DNA from: Nannochloropsis salina CCMP1776
Taxonomy: Eukaryota > Sar > Eustigmatophyceae > Eustigmatales > Monodopsidaceae
Assembly (NCBI GenBank): GCA_004565275.1
Contig: SDOX01000010.1
Coordinates: forward strand, 381,446 to 445,445
DNA length: 64,000 bases
Direction: 5' to 3'
This document shows, one piece after another, positions 28,911-39,101 of the stretch. The notes below the pieces were generated by a model. The model searched no databases. It had not been told where the DNA came from and was given only the letters and a program-made list of their open reading frames with translations. The position numbers were made by a program, and so were the translations under genes. Each line of letters opens with the position of its first letter. Positions within the stretch are counted from its first letter, which is position 1.

Positions 28911-31462
28911 TTACACCAGGAAGTCATCCCCGATATGGAAGGACTCGTTCGGGTCGAGGACGAAGGAGGGGGGCTGCATCTGACTCTCCAGGGGCCCTGG
29001 GTCCGGAACTCCCTTCTTCTCGTCCCTCCGTCCCCCTTGCGCCTTACCCCCAAATCCATCCTCGAGCAAAGTATCCTCCTGTAAGGACTGCTGACATTCA
29101 TTATTGGGCGAAGAGATATGTGGGAACCGCGTGCCTGGCGCGTCCTCCTGCAGGGAGACTGCGCGGCCGGGGAAGGCTGGTTTATAGCTGGATTTGGAGG
29201 GGTGGGAAGGAGGTAGAAGTAGGGGTATCCCATCTTTGGTCCGCTGGTCGACTCCAGTAGTGGCGTGGAAGCACGATGGTGTGGGCGTCGCCCTTTCCGA
29301 CTCATAGCCTCCTTTCCAGTCGTAGATGGCGTTGGACGAAAAGGGAGTGCCAGTGCCGCCGTGGGCGGAGGGCGGCCGGGCGTGCAGGGCCGGGAAGTGA
29401 TGGGATGGAAAGGAGGGGTACCCCGGAGGGGAGTGTTGGGTAATTCCCAGGCTGCTTCCCGGGTCGTCGCTGATTTCATAAGGCTGAGTCGGACCGTCAG
29501 AGCGAACCATTGCGTGCAAGCGTCCTGGTTGGGAATAGGATAACGAGGAGGGCTCCCACGCGGGCGCTGGAGTGGGGACGGAGACGTGTTGTTCCTTGTG
29601 CTGCGCTTGAAGGTAGTGGTGCTGGGGATAGAGCGGATGATGGTGCTGCGGCGTATTTTCCTCTTGCCTAAGAGGTCGTGGATAATGCGCAAAACTTTGG
29701 GATATCGGTTGCGACGGCTGTGTTGGCAGGCGGCCGGGTACATGGTCAGAATGCATGGCAGGAGGAGCAGCCGCTGTCGACGGATTCTTAGCTCGGGTGC
29801 GAGCCCTCTCCAAGGACACGCTCATAAAGGACGCTGCCAGAGACCCGTCTTCCCCCTCTTCTCGTTGCATCCTCTCTCTCGGACTCTCTCCCCCCGTGCG
29901 GCCCCCCTCTGGCCCCAGAAAGTAGCTGTCTCCCTCCGCGCTCTTCAAGAAGTCTTCCAATGCTCCCTGCTCCAGACCGTCCAAATCCGCCCAGTCCTCC
30001 AAACATGAGTGCTCGAAGGCCCCCCGGCTCCCACACCCCGACCCGGAGGTGCCTGTGGGTGTGGAGAGCGCGGGTTGCGAGGCTGGGGGCAGAGAGACAG
30101 GCAAAGGTGGTGGGCCAATGCTAGTCCCGGCTGTCGTTCGCGCCATATTTCCCTTCGCAGATCCCGCCCGTGCCACGCATCTAGTTGAGTCCTTGACTAC
30201 ACCGGATGCGTCCATCTCCTCTCTTCCTTTGGAGGACATGGCCCTGCCGCCGTTGTCGGCGCATGGATTCAGACGCTTGGCTACCGCGTCTCCGCCATGC
30301 CCACGCATCTCTTTCTCCACTGGTGGATCTCTCACGGACGGATACGAAGCCGCTGCTTTCCATGACTCCTGGTCCCCCAAATCCTGCTTCTTGGTCGCCG
30401 CCCGCCCCATGGCTTTCTCCCGCCGTCGCGTCGACGAGTTCCACCTGTGGCCGGGGAGGGGGGGGGAATGGGACACGTTCAAAACTTTTTCCACGCGCTT
30501 TCTACACCCCAGTCACGCCCTCTCTCCCTTCGTGCCCACCTGTTTTTGACCGCATTCTCCGAGCGCCCCGGCAGGGAGCGAGCAATCTTGGTCCAGGCGT
30601 TCCCCCACTTCGCCTGCGCCTCCGCCAGGACTCGATCCTCTTCCTCCGTCCATTCCCCCTTTTTCAAGGCCGGGTCCAGGTTGTTGTACCACCGCTCCCG
30701 GCATTGCTTCCCCAGGCGGCCCGGGATTAAGTCTGCGATCGCCGCCCATTTTAGATTTCCTTCCTGAACACATCGCAGAATGATCTGGTCCTCCTCTGCC
30801 GTCCATGGCCCCTTGACCAGGCCTGGCTGTAGCACCTTCTGCCAGCGATGCAAGCACTGAACGTCCGAGCGTTTCCCCTCCAGAAACTCGTCGGAGATTT
30901 GCTTCCAACACTGGGGCCCTTTGCTCGCCACGGCCGCCCGAAGCATGGCGTCCTCCTCTTTGCTCCATCGCTTCCCGCCTCCGGGACCGGAAGACGGCTC
31001 TTTCAAGGGACTTTCACGCCTTTCCTCAACGGCGATTAATCCTCTCTTCCCGCTCTTCTCTGCTGTGTCAGGCTCCGGAGTGAGCTTTGTTTCCTTGCCG
31101 TCGGGCCGTAAGGGACGCTGCGAGTTGACGTGGATCCCGACCTTCGACGACGAATGCAGGGGAGCCGACCGGGAGGCGGGAAGAGAATATGGGCCTTGTG
31201 GTGAGCTCGACTTGCTGTGATGTTCTTCGCGGCGTGTGACGATGGGAGGATTCTTGGCGGAGCTCGCCGGCAGGAGGCCCAATGTCCCCAAGGACAACGT
31301 CGCCTCCCTCGTCTTCGAGCCTTCACACGACGCAGGATACCCAGCTGCCACCGCATCGCTCTCTTTTTTTACTTGAATCTTAATGTCTATTGGCTGTGCG
31401 GGAGGTCCCAAAGCACTGCTTGCTTCTATATGGTATGGTGCTGGAATGTCAAACGATGACAT
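28911..31462 (-). CDS. MYB3R: three-repeat MYB (c-MYB-like, 3R-MYB) transcription factor
   Basis: Model: exons 31462-30540 and 30444-28911, 818 residues. The 95-nt intron (AACAG|GTGGGC, acceptor GGCCACAG) lies inside the third repeat and restores VKNRWNSSTRRR. Three consecutive MYB repeats occupy about residues 160-315: R1 KRWSKEEDAMLRAAV...LHRWQKVL, R2 KGPWTAEEDQIILRCV...CRERWYNNL, and R3 KGEWTEEEDRVLAEA...VKNRW. Each has the regularly spaced tryptophans. R1R2R3 proteins regulate G2/M and cell-cycle genes in plants and animals, binding AACNG-type sites; here that role is by family analogy. The long tail is Ser/Pro/Gly/His/Gln-rich and ends with an acidic segment, a likely activation region. 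Start ATG 31462 is the first in frame. Confidence 0.92.
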
Positions 31463-32740
31463 CTTGGCCGCCAGCTCCGCCTTGCTTTTTGAAACCGGCA
31501 GCCCATCTTCTGTTTGGTGCCATACAGGTGATGGGCGGGAGTCAAGCTGTCATTCAGGGAAAAAATGAGGTGATATGAGGACGGTAGGAGAACGATGAGA
31601 AATTTCGTATAGCGGAATTATTTGGGCCACTTTTGGCACCCATCACAGGGCCGAATTTACCTTTTTCGTGTAGGGGGCGGTATTTACGACTAAATCGTGC
31701 ATGTATAGACTATCTGCAGTCGAGACGGTCAATGGCGATCGCTTATTATTGGGAGCGTTTGGTGACAAATGCTCGTCTAGTTGGAATGCCGTTGATGGCA
31801 GACCCACTGATGAAGAGGAAGAATTGCAAGTACGGCCTCCGATCTGGGAGTGGCTTGCTTGGACATCAAGTTCGTTCGATGACTCCATTCTCCACTACAA
31901 TTTGGTCCGCTGATGTGGCCTTACACTTTCCCTCAATCGTGACTTGGTGCAGACAGCTTTGAGAGACCTCTTCGAATTTCACTGCAATGATGTTCGCGTC
32001 CTACGCGCATGCGTCGAAAGTGTACATCCTTCCACCGATCCCCTGTTTGAGCAATTGCATGTCACTGTTAACATATGCGCGCACTTACACCCACTCCACG
32101 TCGTATTTCCCCCTGAACATTCTTTCAGCCTGGGTAATTTTGCTGAGCCATGGGCCCTAGGGGAGGCTTGCTGGCCTCGCTCAGCGAAGGCAGAGCCCAC
32201 TCAGCCCCGCTTGGCCCATAGGCCCATCTCCATCCCCGACGGAGAGGCTATCGGCCCGGGGTGGCCTCGCAAAGGTGCCCGGGCCACTTTTTCTTGTCTG
32301 GGGCAGTCGTAGAGGTAGCTTGGAAAATAGTGCCGCCTCGGACCCTACCTACCAAGTGTCTCCCTTGGTGTTGTTCCGTCGTTATTCCTCTTTTCGAATA
32401 TTAGACGAGTCTGGTCCATTCTTTTAGGGAACATAGAAGATGAGGGTTTTTTGGTCTTTTAACAAGAGGGTTGAATCAATTTAAAAATCGCAATTACCAT
32501 AACGGGAAGACAGATATGCGCATTATTGCAGATGCGATGTCGACATTGCTTTTTTGTTTTCTCGACACAGTTGTTATTTGTTATTTGCTCTTCCAAGAGA
32601 AATTGTGCCTCTATATTTTCTTTAACGTATTAAAGGCGTACACTCACCCACATCGCCACCATCATTCCCAATCTTATTTTTGTCGCTTCTTCGTTACTTC
32701 CTATCCACTTTCCTGTTCGCACATTCTCCTGCCTGCACTC
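31463..32740. other. intergenic region, no gene recognised
   Basis: Nearly 1.3 kb upstream of MYB3R and downstream of the prolyl oligopeptidase, AT-rich toward 32460-32740. A 122-codon plus-strand frame at 31944-32312 and smaller ones show no family features. This is the longest interval without a supported gene in the window apart from the PKS/ABCA gap, and it could hide a small or noncoding gene. Confidence 0.4.
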
Positions 32741-35479
32741 TTAATCCTGCCAGGTCGCCCCTGTGTTCTTTGCTATGAAAGCCATCACATCGCTCTGCTC
32801 TTCAATCACTTTAGAAGTCGGCTTCCCCGCGCCATGGCCAGCTTTAGTGTCGATTCTGATTATCAAAGGCCGGGTCTGAGCTGGATTATCCCCATGCGCG
32901 TGCTGAAGGGCTGCAATGTACTTGTAGCTGTGCAGAGGTACCACACGATCGTCATGATCTCCAGTAGTAATGAGGGTGGCCGGGTATGTCACACCTTCTC
33001 CTTTGTTCACATTGTGGATCGGAGAGTAGCCGAGCAAATTTTTGAAGTCCGCTTCGTCCTCGTCCGCGTTGCCGTAGTCGGAGCACCAGGCATATCCAAT
33101 CGTGAATTTGTGGAAGCGCAACATGTCCAAGACGCCGACTTGAGCGACCGCCGCGCCGAACAAATCCGGTCGTTGGTTGATGCAAGCAGCAACGAGCAAC
33201 CCTCCGTTGGAACCTCCATTGATCGCAAGCTGGGCTGGTGTGGAGAGCCCTTCCTTGATCAGATACTCGGCCGCCGCCACAAAGTCGTCGAACACATTCT
33301 GCTTGCGCCCCTTGGTGCCCCCGGTGTGCCACTTTTCTCCGTACTCCCCGCCCCCCCGGATGTTCGCGACTGCCACCAAGCCACCATAGTGCTGGATAAA
33401 GAGTAAGCGGGACAGGCTGAAGGAGGGTCGAATGCTGATGTTGAACCCACCGTAGCCGTACAAAAAGGTCGGCCGCGCGCGCTCTGGCCCGCCATTCATC
33501 TTAGACCCCTCCGCCCCACGCACCAAGAACATGGGCACCTTCGTTCCGTCCTTGCTCTGATAAAACACTTGGGTGGTGGTGAACTCCTCGGGATTCAAGC
33601 CTGGGATCACGGCACGGAACAGCACGGCCTTCGGGATCTCCACCAGAGCCAGCAAGTCTGACGCCTCGCTGTCCTTACCCTCCCTCTTGTCCGACTGCGT
33701 GCTCGCTTTCTCCTTCTTGCCCCCTTTCTTTTTCTTGCCCTTCGCCTTCGAAGGTTCCGGTGACCTGCTTCCGCCTGCTTTGGTGCCCTCCTGTCCTCTC
33801 GTGGCTTGTTGACCTTCCCCTCCACCACTCCCCTTCCCAGCCGCATCGGCGCTGGCGCCTGGAAATCGAATTTCGGCTCGGTAAACTGTTCCTGGGTCGC
33901 TGAAACTACTGAATTTGAAGAAAAACTCCGCCGTTTCCTTTCGGGCGCAGAGGCTATCTACCGTCCCTGTCCCTGGCAAGGACACAGGTAAGCGGGCTGG
34001 CCCCCGAGAGATGGCGCCCGGCCCCTCTGCCTTCCCTTGTCCCCCCTTGGCTTCCACCACGGGTTCTTTGTCCAGAAAACAAAGCTCGAGCTCGTCGGTC
34101 ACATCTCGCAGGTAGGAAAGCAGCAAGAAGCGGCCCGCCACGGGCTGGGCCTGAGTCAGGACCCCGCCCTTGCTATCCTCTGGCACCACGTCCACGAAAG
34201 TCACGGCCTTGGCCAAGACATCCTTGTCCTCCTCCAGGACATCGCCCGGTGCGGGAAGCTCCGCCCGCACTATTTTGTAGTTTCCAGCCCCACCAGAGTT
34301 GGTCAAGAAATAAAATTTCCGGCCCTCGTTGGTGACGTAGTCGTACCTGTGCGCCAGGGTATCCACCAAGCGCACGCAACGACCGATGCTTTTCATGTCC
34401 CTGCCGTCGAAGCCCCGGAGGTCAAAGTAGTACAATCGATTGACAGGGTCGCAGCTGTCGTTGCTCGTCAGGAGCAGGGTCTCCCCGTCGTCTGCTATCT
34501 CCACGCCGTACATCCACTTCGGCTGCGATGGGTCGTGCCAGAACAGGACATCCTCCTTCTCATCCGTGCCCAGACGATGGTAGTAAACCATTTGACTGGC
34601 AGCGGCGTCGGTCTCTGTGCCGGCGCCATCCTCCTTCCCCTTGGAAGTAGGTGCCGAGTACTTGTTGTAAAAAAAGCCCTGTCCATCCCGGGTCCACGTC
34701 ACACTCGAGTACTTGCACCAGTGGACCTCGTCAGGCAAGGCCTTACCTGTGACCACGTCCATGGTGTAAATAGTCTGCCAGTCTGAGCCGCTTAAGGAGA
34801 TCATGTAGGCCAGGGTGTTTCCATCCTCAGTGACGTGCACGGAGGACAAGGCGGCAGTCCCGTCCGCACGGAGAGTGTTTGGGTCAATAAGCATGCGAGG
34901 TGGCGAGCTTAAAGTGTCTTGGGTGTACAAGACGGCTTGGTTTTGTAAGCCGGTCTTCTTGTAAAAAAAATACCGGCTGCCCTTTTGCCAGACACAGCTA
35001 AATTTATCATAGTGAAATAATTCGCTCATCCGAGACTGAAATTTGAGCTTGTCCTCTTGCAAGCAGGCCTTGAAGTACGCGTCAGTAACTTTATTTTGCG
35101 CATTCACCCACTTCTGCACATCTTTGGCGTCAGGATCTTCTAGCCAGCGGTAGGGGTCAGGTACTGCCGTCCCATGCAAGGTATCAACGACTGGAACTCT
35201 GGCTGTAGAAGGATAACAAAGTCTCCCGGTGGCCTTATCGTAGTGGACCTCTGCTTTGTTGCTCAGTCCTAGCAAACGTAAAAATGCACACAAGGTGCTA
35301 CTTTTCGACGCATTGACTCGTTTGCTTCGGCTCCGAAGAAAAAAATACACGTGCGAAGCTACGAACGCTGTTCCCACGACCCCGGTGGCAAGCAGCAAAG
35401 CGTCCTTCGACGTAGTCGTAGGCAACCCGTTCGGTCCGCGCTTTGCCAAAGGCAGCGACGAAAATGCGGAGGGCCCCAT
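32741..35479 (-). CDS. prolyl oligopeptidase (S9A), membrane-anchored
   Basis: Encodes 912 residues in one exon. An N-terminal hydrophobic span (ALLLATGVVGTAFVASHVYFF, residues about 27-47) is followed by basic residues, then the conserved start VVDTLHGTAVPDPYRWLEDPD. A seven-bladed propeller covers about residues 140-620. The alpha/beta-hydrolase part has the triad Ser757 (GGSNGG), Asp843 (HDDRVVP) and His882 (KAGHGAGKP), with YGYGGFNISIRPSF and VANIRGGGEYGEKWH. Such enzymes cleave short peptides after proline. Family members are usually soluble and near 710 residues. The extra length here is the N-terminal anchor and a Gly/Lys-rich insertion at about 555-620 with KAKGKKKKGGKKEK. Orientation of the anchor is not decided by the sequence. 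It is divergent from COQ7. Confidence 0.95.
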   Translation of the reverse strand: MGPSAFSSLPLAKRGPNGLPTTTSKDALLLATGVVGTAFVASHVYFFLRSRSKRVNASKSSTLCAFLRLLGLSNKAEVHYDKATGRLCYPSTARVPVVDTLHGTAVPDPYRWLEDPDAKDVQKWVNAQNKVTDAYFKACLQEDKLKFQSRMSELFHYDKFSCVWQKGSRYFFYKKTGLQNQAVLYTQDTLSSPPRMLIDPNTLRADGTAALSSVHVTEDGNTLAYMISLSGSDWQTIYTMDVVTGKALPDEVHWCKYSSVTWTRDGQGFFYNKYSAPTSKGKEDGAGTETDAAASQMVYYHRLGTDEKEDVLFWHDPSQPKWMYGVEIADDGETLLLTSNDSCDPVNRLYYFDLRGFDGRDMKSIGRCVRLVDTLAHRYDYVTNEGRKFYFLTNSGGAGNYKIVRAELPAPGDVLEEDKDVLAKAVTFVDVVPEDSKGGVLTQAQPVAGRFLLLSYLRDVTDELELCFLDKEPVVEAKGGQGKAEGPGAISRGPARLPVSLPGTGTVDSLCARKETAEFFFKFSSFSDPGTVYRAEIRFPGASADAAGKGSGGGEGQQATRGQEGTKAGGSRSPEPSKAKGKKKKGGKKEKASTQSDKREGKDSEASDLLALVEIPKAVLFRAVIPGLNPEEFTTTQVFYQSKDGTKVPMFLVRGAEGSKMNGGPERARPTFLYGYGGFNISIRPSFSLSRLLFIQHYGGLVAVANIRGGGEYGEKWHTGGTKGRKQNVFDDFVAAAEYLIKEGLSTPAQLAINGGSNGGLLVAACINQRPDLFGAAVAQVGVLDMLRFHKFTIGYAWCSDYGNADEDEADFKNLLGYSPIHNVNKGEGVTYPATLITTGDHDDRVVPLHSYKYIAALQHAHGDNPAQTRPLIIRIDTKAGHGAGKPTSKVIEEQSDVMAFIAKNTGATWQD

Positions 35480-36030
35480 GTTGTAGTCCTAAAATCTGTG
35501 ATCTGATAGGAAAGTAAGGTGTTCAAATTTCGCCTTCGCGTGTTCGGTGGCGTATGTGCTACACTGGATGCTTTAGGTTTCAGGAACATCTCAGCGACGG
35601 ACGGCGAGCTCCTGGCATTGGCGCATTTTTACAAGAGGATTAAAAGCTCATTTATACTCTTATTTGTAAGAAATGTGTCTTTTTGATTTTTGTGTGTGTC
35701 GTTCTCCTTCTTCTTAAAGTCTCTGTATGAATGGATTGTCGAAAGAATGAATTTTGCCGTGAATTTTTAACCATTTGCTCAGGCTGCCTCAGGTTATTCC
35801 TGAAGCCGGAGGTAATTATGAAGGTGCTTTGTCATATTCAAAGGTCTTTGCAGCAGTACACCGTGTTTAAAACCAGATTCTCCATCCATAGTCGCCCAGT
35901 GATGTACCATTTCATTTCCTTTCTCCTCAGACTAGGTGTTGCTTACCTTGTCAGCATCTACGCTCCACTTTGCGGGAACCCGGTGCAACACGTCATCGCT
36001 CTCATTTGACATCGGCGGAGACCACAAAGG
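35480..36030. other. divergent promoter region, prolyl oligopeptidase / COQ7
   Basis: AT-rich 550-nt gap between two divergent genes. No independent feature recognised. Confidence 0.5.
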
Positions 36031-37095
36031 ATGCTGTACCGTGCCATAAGCAGCTGGTCGAGGGAGTCAATGAGCCTTTTCACTGCTGGCGCCAAGAGGC
36101 GGAGGAGAATAGTCATACCGGTCGGGGGCATTTGGTCTCAAACGTGCAACGCAGGGTGTTTGTCGACTATCATGCCTGCCAGTCCGCAAACGGGAGGATC
36201 TTGCGTTCGATCGGCATCATTTCGTCGTGACAACTCTCTTAATACAGTTCTTATTCGTGGACACTTGCCCCTGTCTTCCCGGTCCGCTCCCTTCGGCGCC
36301 TTAGGCTGTTCCTACCCCCAACCTCAAGTGCGGCTGCTAGGGACGGCGGCGAGCCTAAATGCACGACCGTCTTCACCCCCGCAACCCCCCTTCGATTGGA
36401 TAGGTTTGGAGGAAGAGAAAAAAATCTGGGGCGATTTCGAAAGCAATGGCGAAGCGGTTTTGGTGCAAGATCTGCGAAGTGACCATGCAGGAGAGACCGG
36501 TGCGGTGTACATCTACGCAGGAGCCCAAGTACGTGAATTGGGAGGCCGTCAGACACCATCGTTCGTGTGTGATGTTTAACGAGTAATGCATGTTTTCGGT
36601 CACTATATTGTACAGGCGGCCATGAAATGGGGAGGGGGAGGGCGCTTCTCGGCGGGATCCCGGGCCTTCGTCCAGACGCACCATGCCACCGAGTCCGAGC
36701 ACTTGGCTTACTTTGAACGACTCCTGGACCCAGGCATGAAATCCAAGCTCCTCCCTTTCTGGCGAATCAGTGGCTGGTGCTTGGGATTCTTTCCGACATT
36801 GCTGGGTGGGGAATCGGTACTGTTTTTGACCGTGGAGGCGGTCGAGACCTTCGTGGAAGCACACTACCAGGAGCAGATCTACCCTTTGCAGTGCAGTGGG
36901 CGTTTTCCTGAGCTTCTCAAACTCTTGAGGCATTGCTGCGAGGAAGAAGTACACCACAAAGAAGACGCACAGGCCCGGTGGCTGCAAGGGCGGGGCTTTG
37001 GGGAGGTTGAGGACAGGCCCCGCCTCGCGCGCTTGTGGGCATGGGTGGTGGGGGCAGGGAGTAGGGCGGCTGTGGCCGTGTGCCGCAAGATATGA
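36031..37095 (+). CDS. COQ7: demethoxyubiquinone hydroxylase
   Basis: Model: exons 36031-36528 and 36616-37095, 325 residues. Donor CAA|GTACGT and acceptor TATTGTACAG join YIYAGAQ to AMKWGGGG in phase. The first 120 or so residues are Arg/Ser-rich, a mitochondrial presequence, with several possible Met starts. The di-iron carboxylate protein follows. Ligand motifs are DHAGETGAVYIYAG, TESEHLAYFERLL, VEAHYQEQI and CEEEVHHKEDA. LLPFWRISGWCLGFFPTLLG is the interfacial helix typical of COQ7. The enzyme hydroxylates demethoxyubiquinone in the penultimate step of ubiquinone synthesis on the inner mitochondrial membrane, with COQ9 as partner. It ends convergently with RFC3, 165 nt away. Confidence 0.95.
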
Positions 37096-37260
37096 GGATA
37101 TTAACAATTAAAATATAGAAAAATAAGGCTGGTGAAGTAGTTCTGGGCAACCCCTTCAGCTATCATGCGTCAGGTTTATCTTCATTTTCGTTTTGTCTGA
37201 CACGATGCAATGCTGTGCAGGTTTGCATTTACCGGTACCTCCCCCTTGTCCTCCTCCCTC

Positions 37261-38334
37261 TCAAAATCCAAAGGTGTTGATGACAAACGCCTTGTACAAT
37301 GCCATAAACTTGGCCACAAACGCCTCCAGGTGAAAGATCTCCTTGCTCCCGACCCGGACCCGGTGCTCGTAGAACGCAGCCCAGTGCACGACCTCGTGCT
37401 TGAGCTGGTCATCGAGCTTGGGCAGGAGCTCGCGGAGCAGCGTCTTTAGGATCACGTCCGAAGGGATGCAGTTCGTCAAGAGCTCGTACAACATGTCCCG
37501 CGCCAAGACTAGGCGTTGCGGGCTTTGCTCCTCCGTGAGTAAGACGGCGAGCTTGGCAATGTACTCCTCCCAATCCGGTACTTTAACCTCCTGCTCGGCC
37601 GTAAAAGGATGTTGCTGCACGCGGCAGGCCTCAAGCATGAGGAGAGCCCGACGCAAATTGCGGCCTGAGGTTTGAGCGATGCGCATGGCCAACGCCTCTG
37701 GCAAGACCCCGCAGGACTCTTTCTTGGAAACTTTGTTGAGAATGGCACAAATGCTTTCATGCGACGGCGCCGCCACCCTGATCCCCAGGCATCGGGAGCG
37801 AACAGGCTCGATCACTCTAGAGGCACTGTTGCAGCATAAGATCAGGCGGCAGGCGGCCGTGTATTTCTCCATTGTTCGACGCAGGGCTGCTTGGGCCTGG
37901 CGACTTAGCCTGTCGACTTCCGTCAGGATAACTACCTTATACGCTCGGCCCCCCGCCTGCCCCATGGCTGCAGCAGGGTTGTATGACTGAGCTATTTCCT
38001 TGATTACCTCCTGCACAACAAATCTATCGCCTGACCCGGCCTCTGCGGCATTGATTTCTTGATGGAAGGCCGATGCCAAAATCGTTAGTTCAATCGTTCT
38101 TTTAGTTGGTGTCTTGAACGTTTTGTGTTCCAATCTGGTCTTCTCCACGCCAGCCCCGAACACTTGACGAAGCAACGCCATGATTCGCGTCTTTTTACCG
38201 GCCCCAGGTGGTCCGTAGAAGAGCAAATGTGGTACTTCTCCGTCCTCAGAAAGGGCCTCAAGACGCGCCGTCAGGTCCTCGTGATAGTCCATCTTCGCCA
38301 AAGTTGTAGGCCGGTGTTTATCCACCCACAACAT
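37261..38334 (-). CDS. RFC3: replication factor C subunit 3 (yeast Rfc5 type)
   Basis: An intronless frame of 357 residues, the usual length. It begins MLWVDKHRPTTLAKMDYHED, diagnostic of this subunit. Walker A is GPPGAGKKTRI near residue 41. The degenerate Walker B is ILTEVDRLSRQAQAALRRTMEKY, and the SRC motif is PVRSRCLGIRV. A C-terminal collar domain ends in FINTFGF-like residues. The clamp loader RFC opens and loads PCNA onto primed DNA in the nucleus; subunit 3/5 has a modified ATPase site, consistent with KK in Walker A and TEVD. The start codon is fixed by the family N-terminus. Confidence 0.96.
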   Translation of the reverse strand: MLWVDKHRPTTLAKMDYHEDLTARLEALSEDGEVPHLLFYGPPGAGKKTRIMALLRQVFGAGVEKTRLEHKTFKTPTKRTIELTILASAFHQEINAAEAGSGDRFVVQEVIKEIAQSYNPAAAMGQAGGRAYKVVILTEVDRLSRQAQAALRRTMEKYTAACRLILCCNSASRVIEPVRSRCLGIRVAAPSHESICAILNKVSKKESCGVLPEALAMRIAQTSGRNLRRALLMLEACRVQQHPFTAEQEVKVPDWEEYIAKLAVLLTEEQSPQRLVLARDMLYELLTNCIPSDVILKTLLRELLPKLDDQLKHEVVHWAAFYEHRVRVGSKEIFHLEAFVAKFMALYKAFVINTFGF

Positions 38335-39101
38335 GATTCCTGCTCAGGCAAATAGACGAGCAGACTCCTGAGGGCATAATGCGTCGCGGATGGATAAGAG
38401 ACAGGCGTATTATCGAACAGGGCGTGAAATACACACAGGGGAAAGCTGGCTGGGGGCGCTTTTCCGCGGCTGCTAGACATCGCCGAGGCGCGAAAAGCCC
38501 GACGGCCTTGCTCCCCAGGCCCCTTTCAAGAAATTAATGTGTAGCAATGGGCACGGAGTTCATCCAGCGGTGACAGTATTTCAGGGCGATGCAAACATTG
38601 ATCGCGAAGCATGGAAGGAGTAAAAAATGTCGAGCGTCGGTAATGGAGGAATTTTGGCTTCATTGTGGCTGCTACCTCCTCGCACCGCCATCATCAAGTA
38701 CCCGTGAGGTTTGTGTTGAACCACCGTTTTACAAGACAGCAGCATAGAATGATTGAGTCGACGCCACATTGAATGGGCACTGTGAAAATATGCTCGTCAG
38801 GTGATACTCTGGTTCACAATTTCCGCCGTCAATGGCGGGAACATATGAATTCATTTTTACCATCCTTACATTGCCCCGCCTTTATCTCCATCATTCGCCC
38901 GAAATAGACCTTCCATTTTCTAATGTTTTCAGAGAGAGTTCAATTTCGTTCTCTTTCTAGTCTCAAAAAGAATTCCATTCGATTCTCCACCACAGCTGGC
39001 CCAATCTTTTCACCCTTTTCTTTTCCGGCTGCCTTCATCAGTGGCCAACATTTCATCTTTACCTTCGGCTTCATGTACACGATTCCTCGAACCTCATCGC
39101 A
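38335..39101. other. intergenic region between CDKA 3' end and RFC3 promoter
   Basis: Holds the RFC3 promoter and the CDKA 3' flank. Short frames only; no RNA gene or repeat recognised. Confidence 0.5.

Noticed and set aside
34037-34786. 249-codon frame antisense to prolyl oligopeptidase
   Set aside because: Embedded in the propeller coding sequence of the opposite strand with no recognisable domain.
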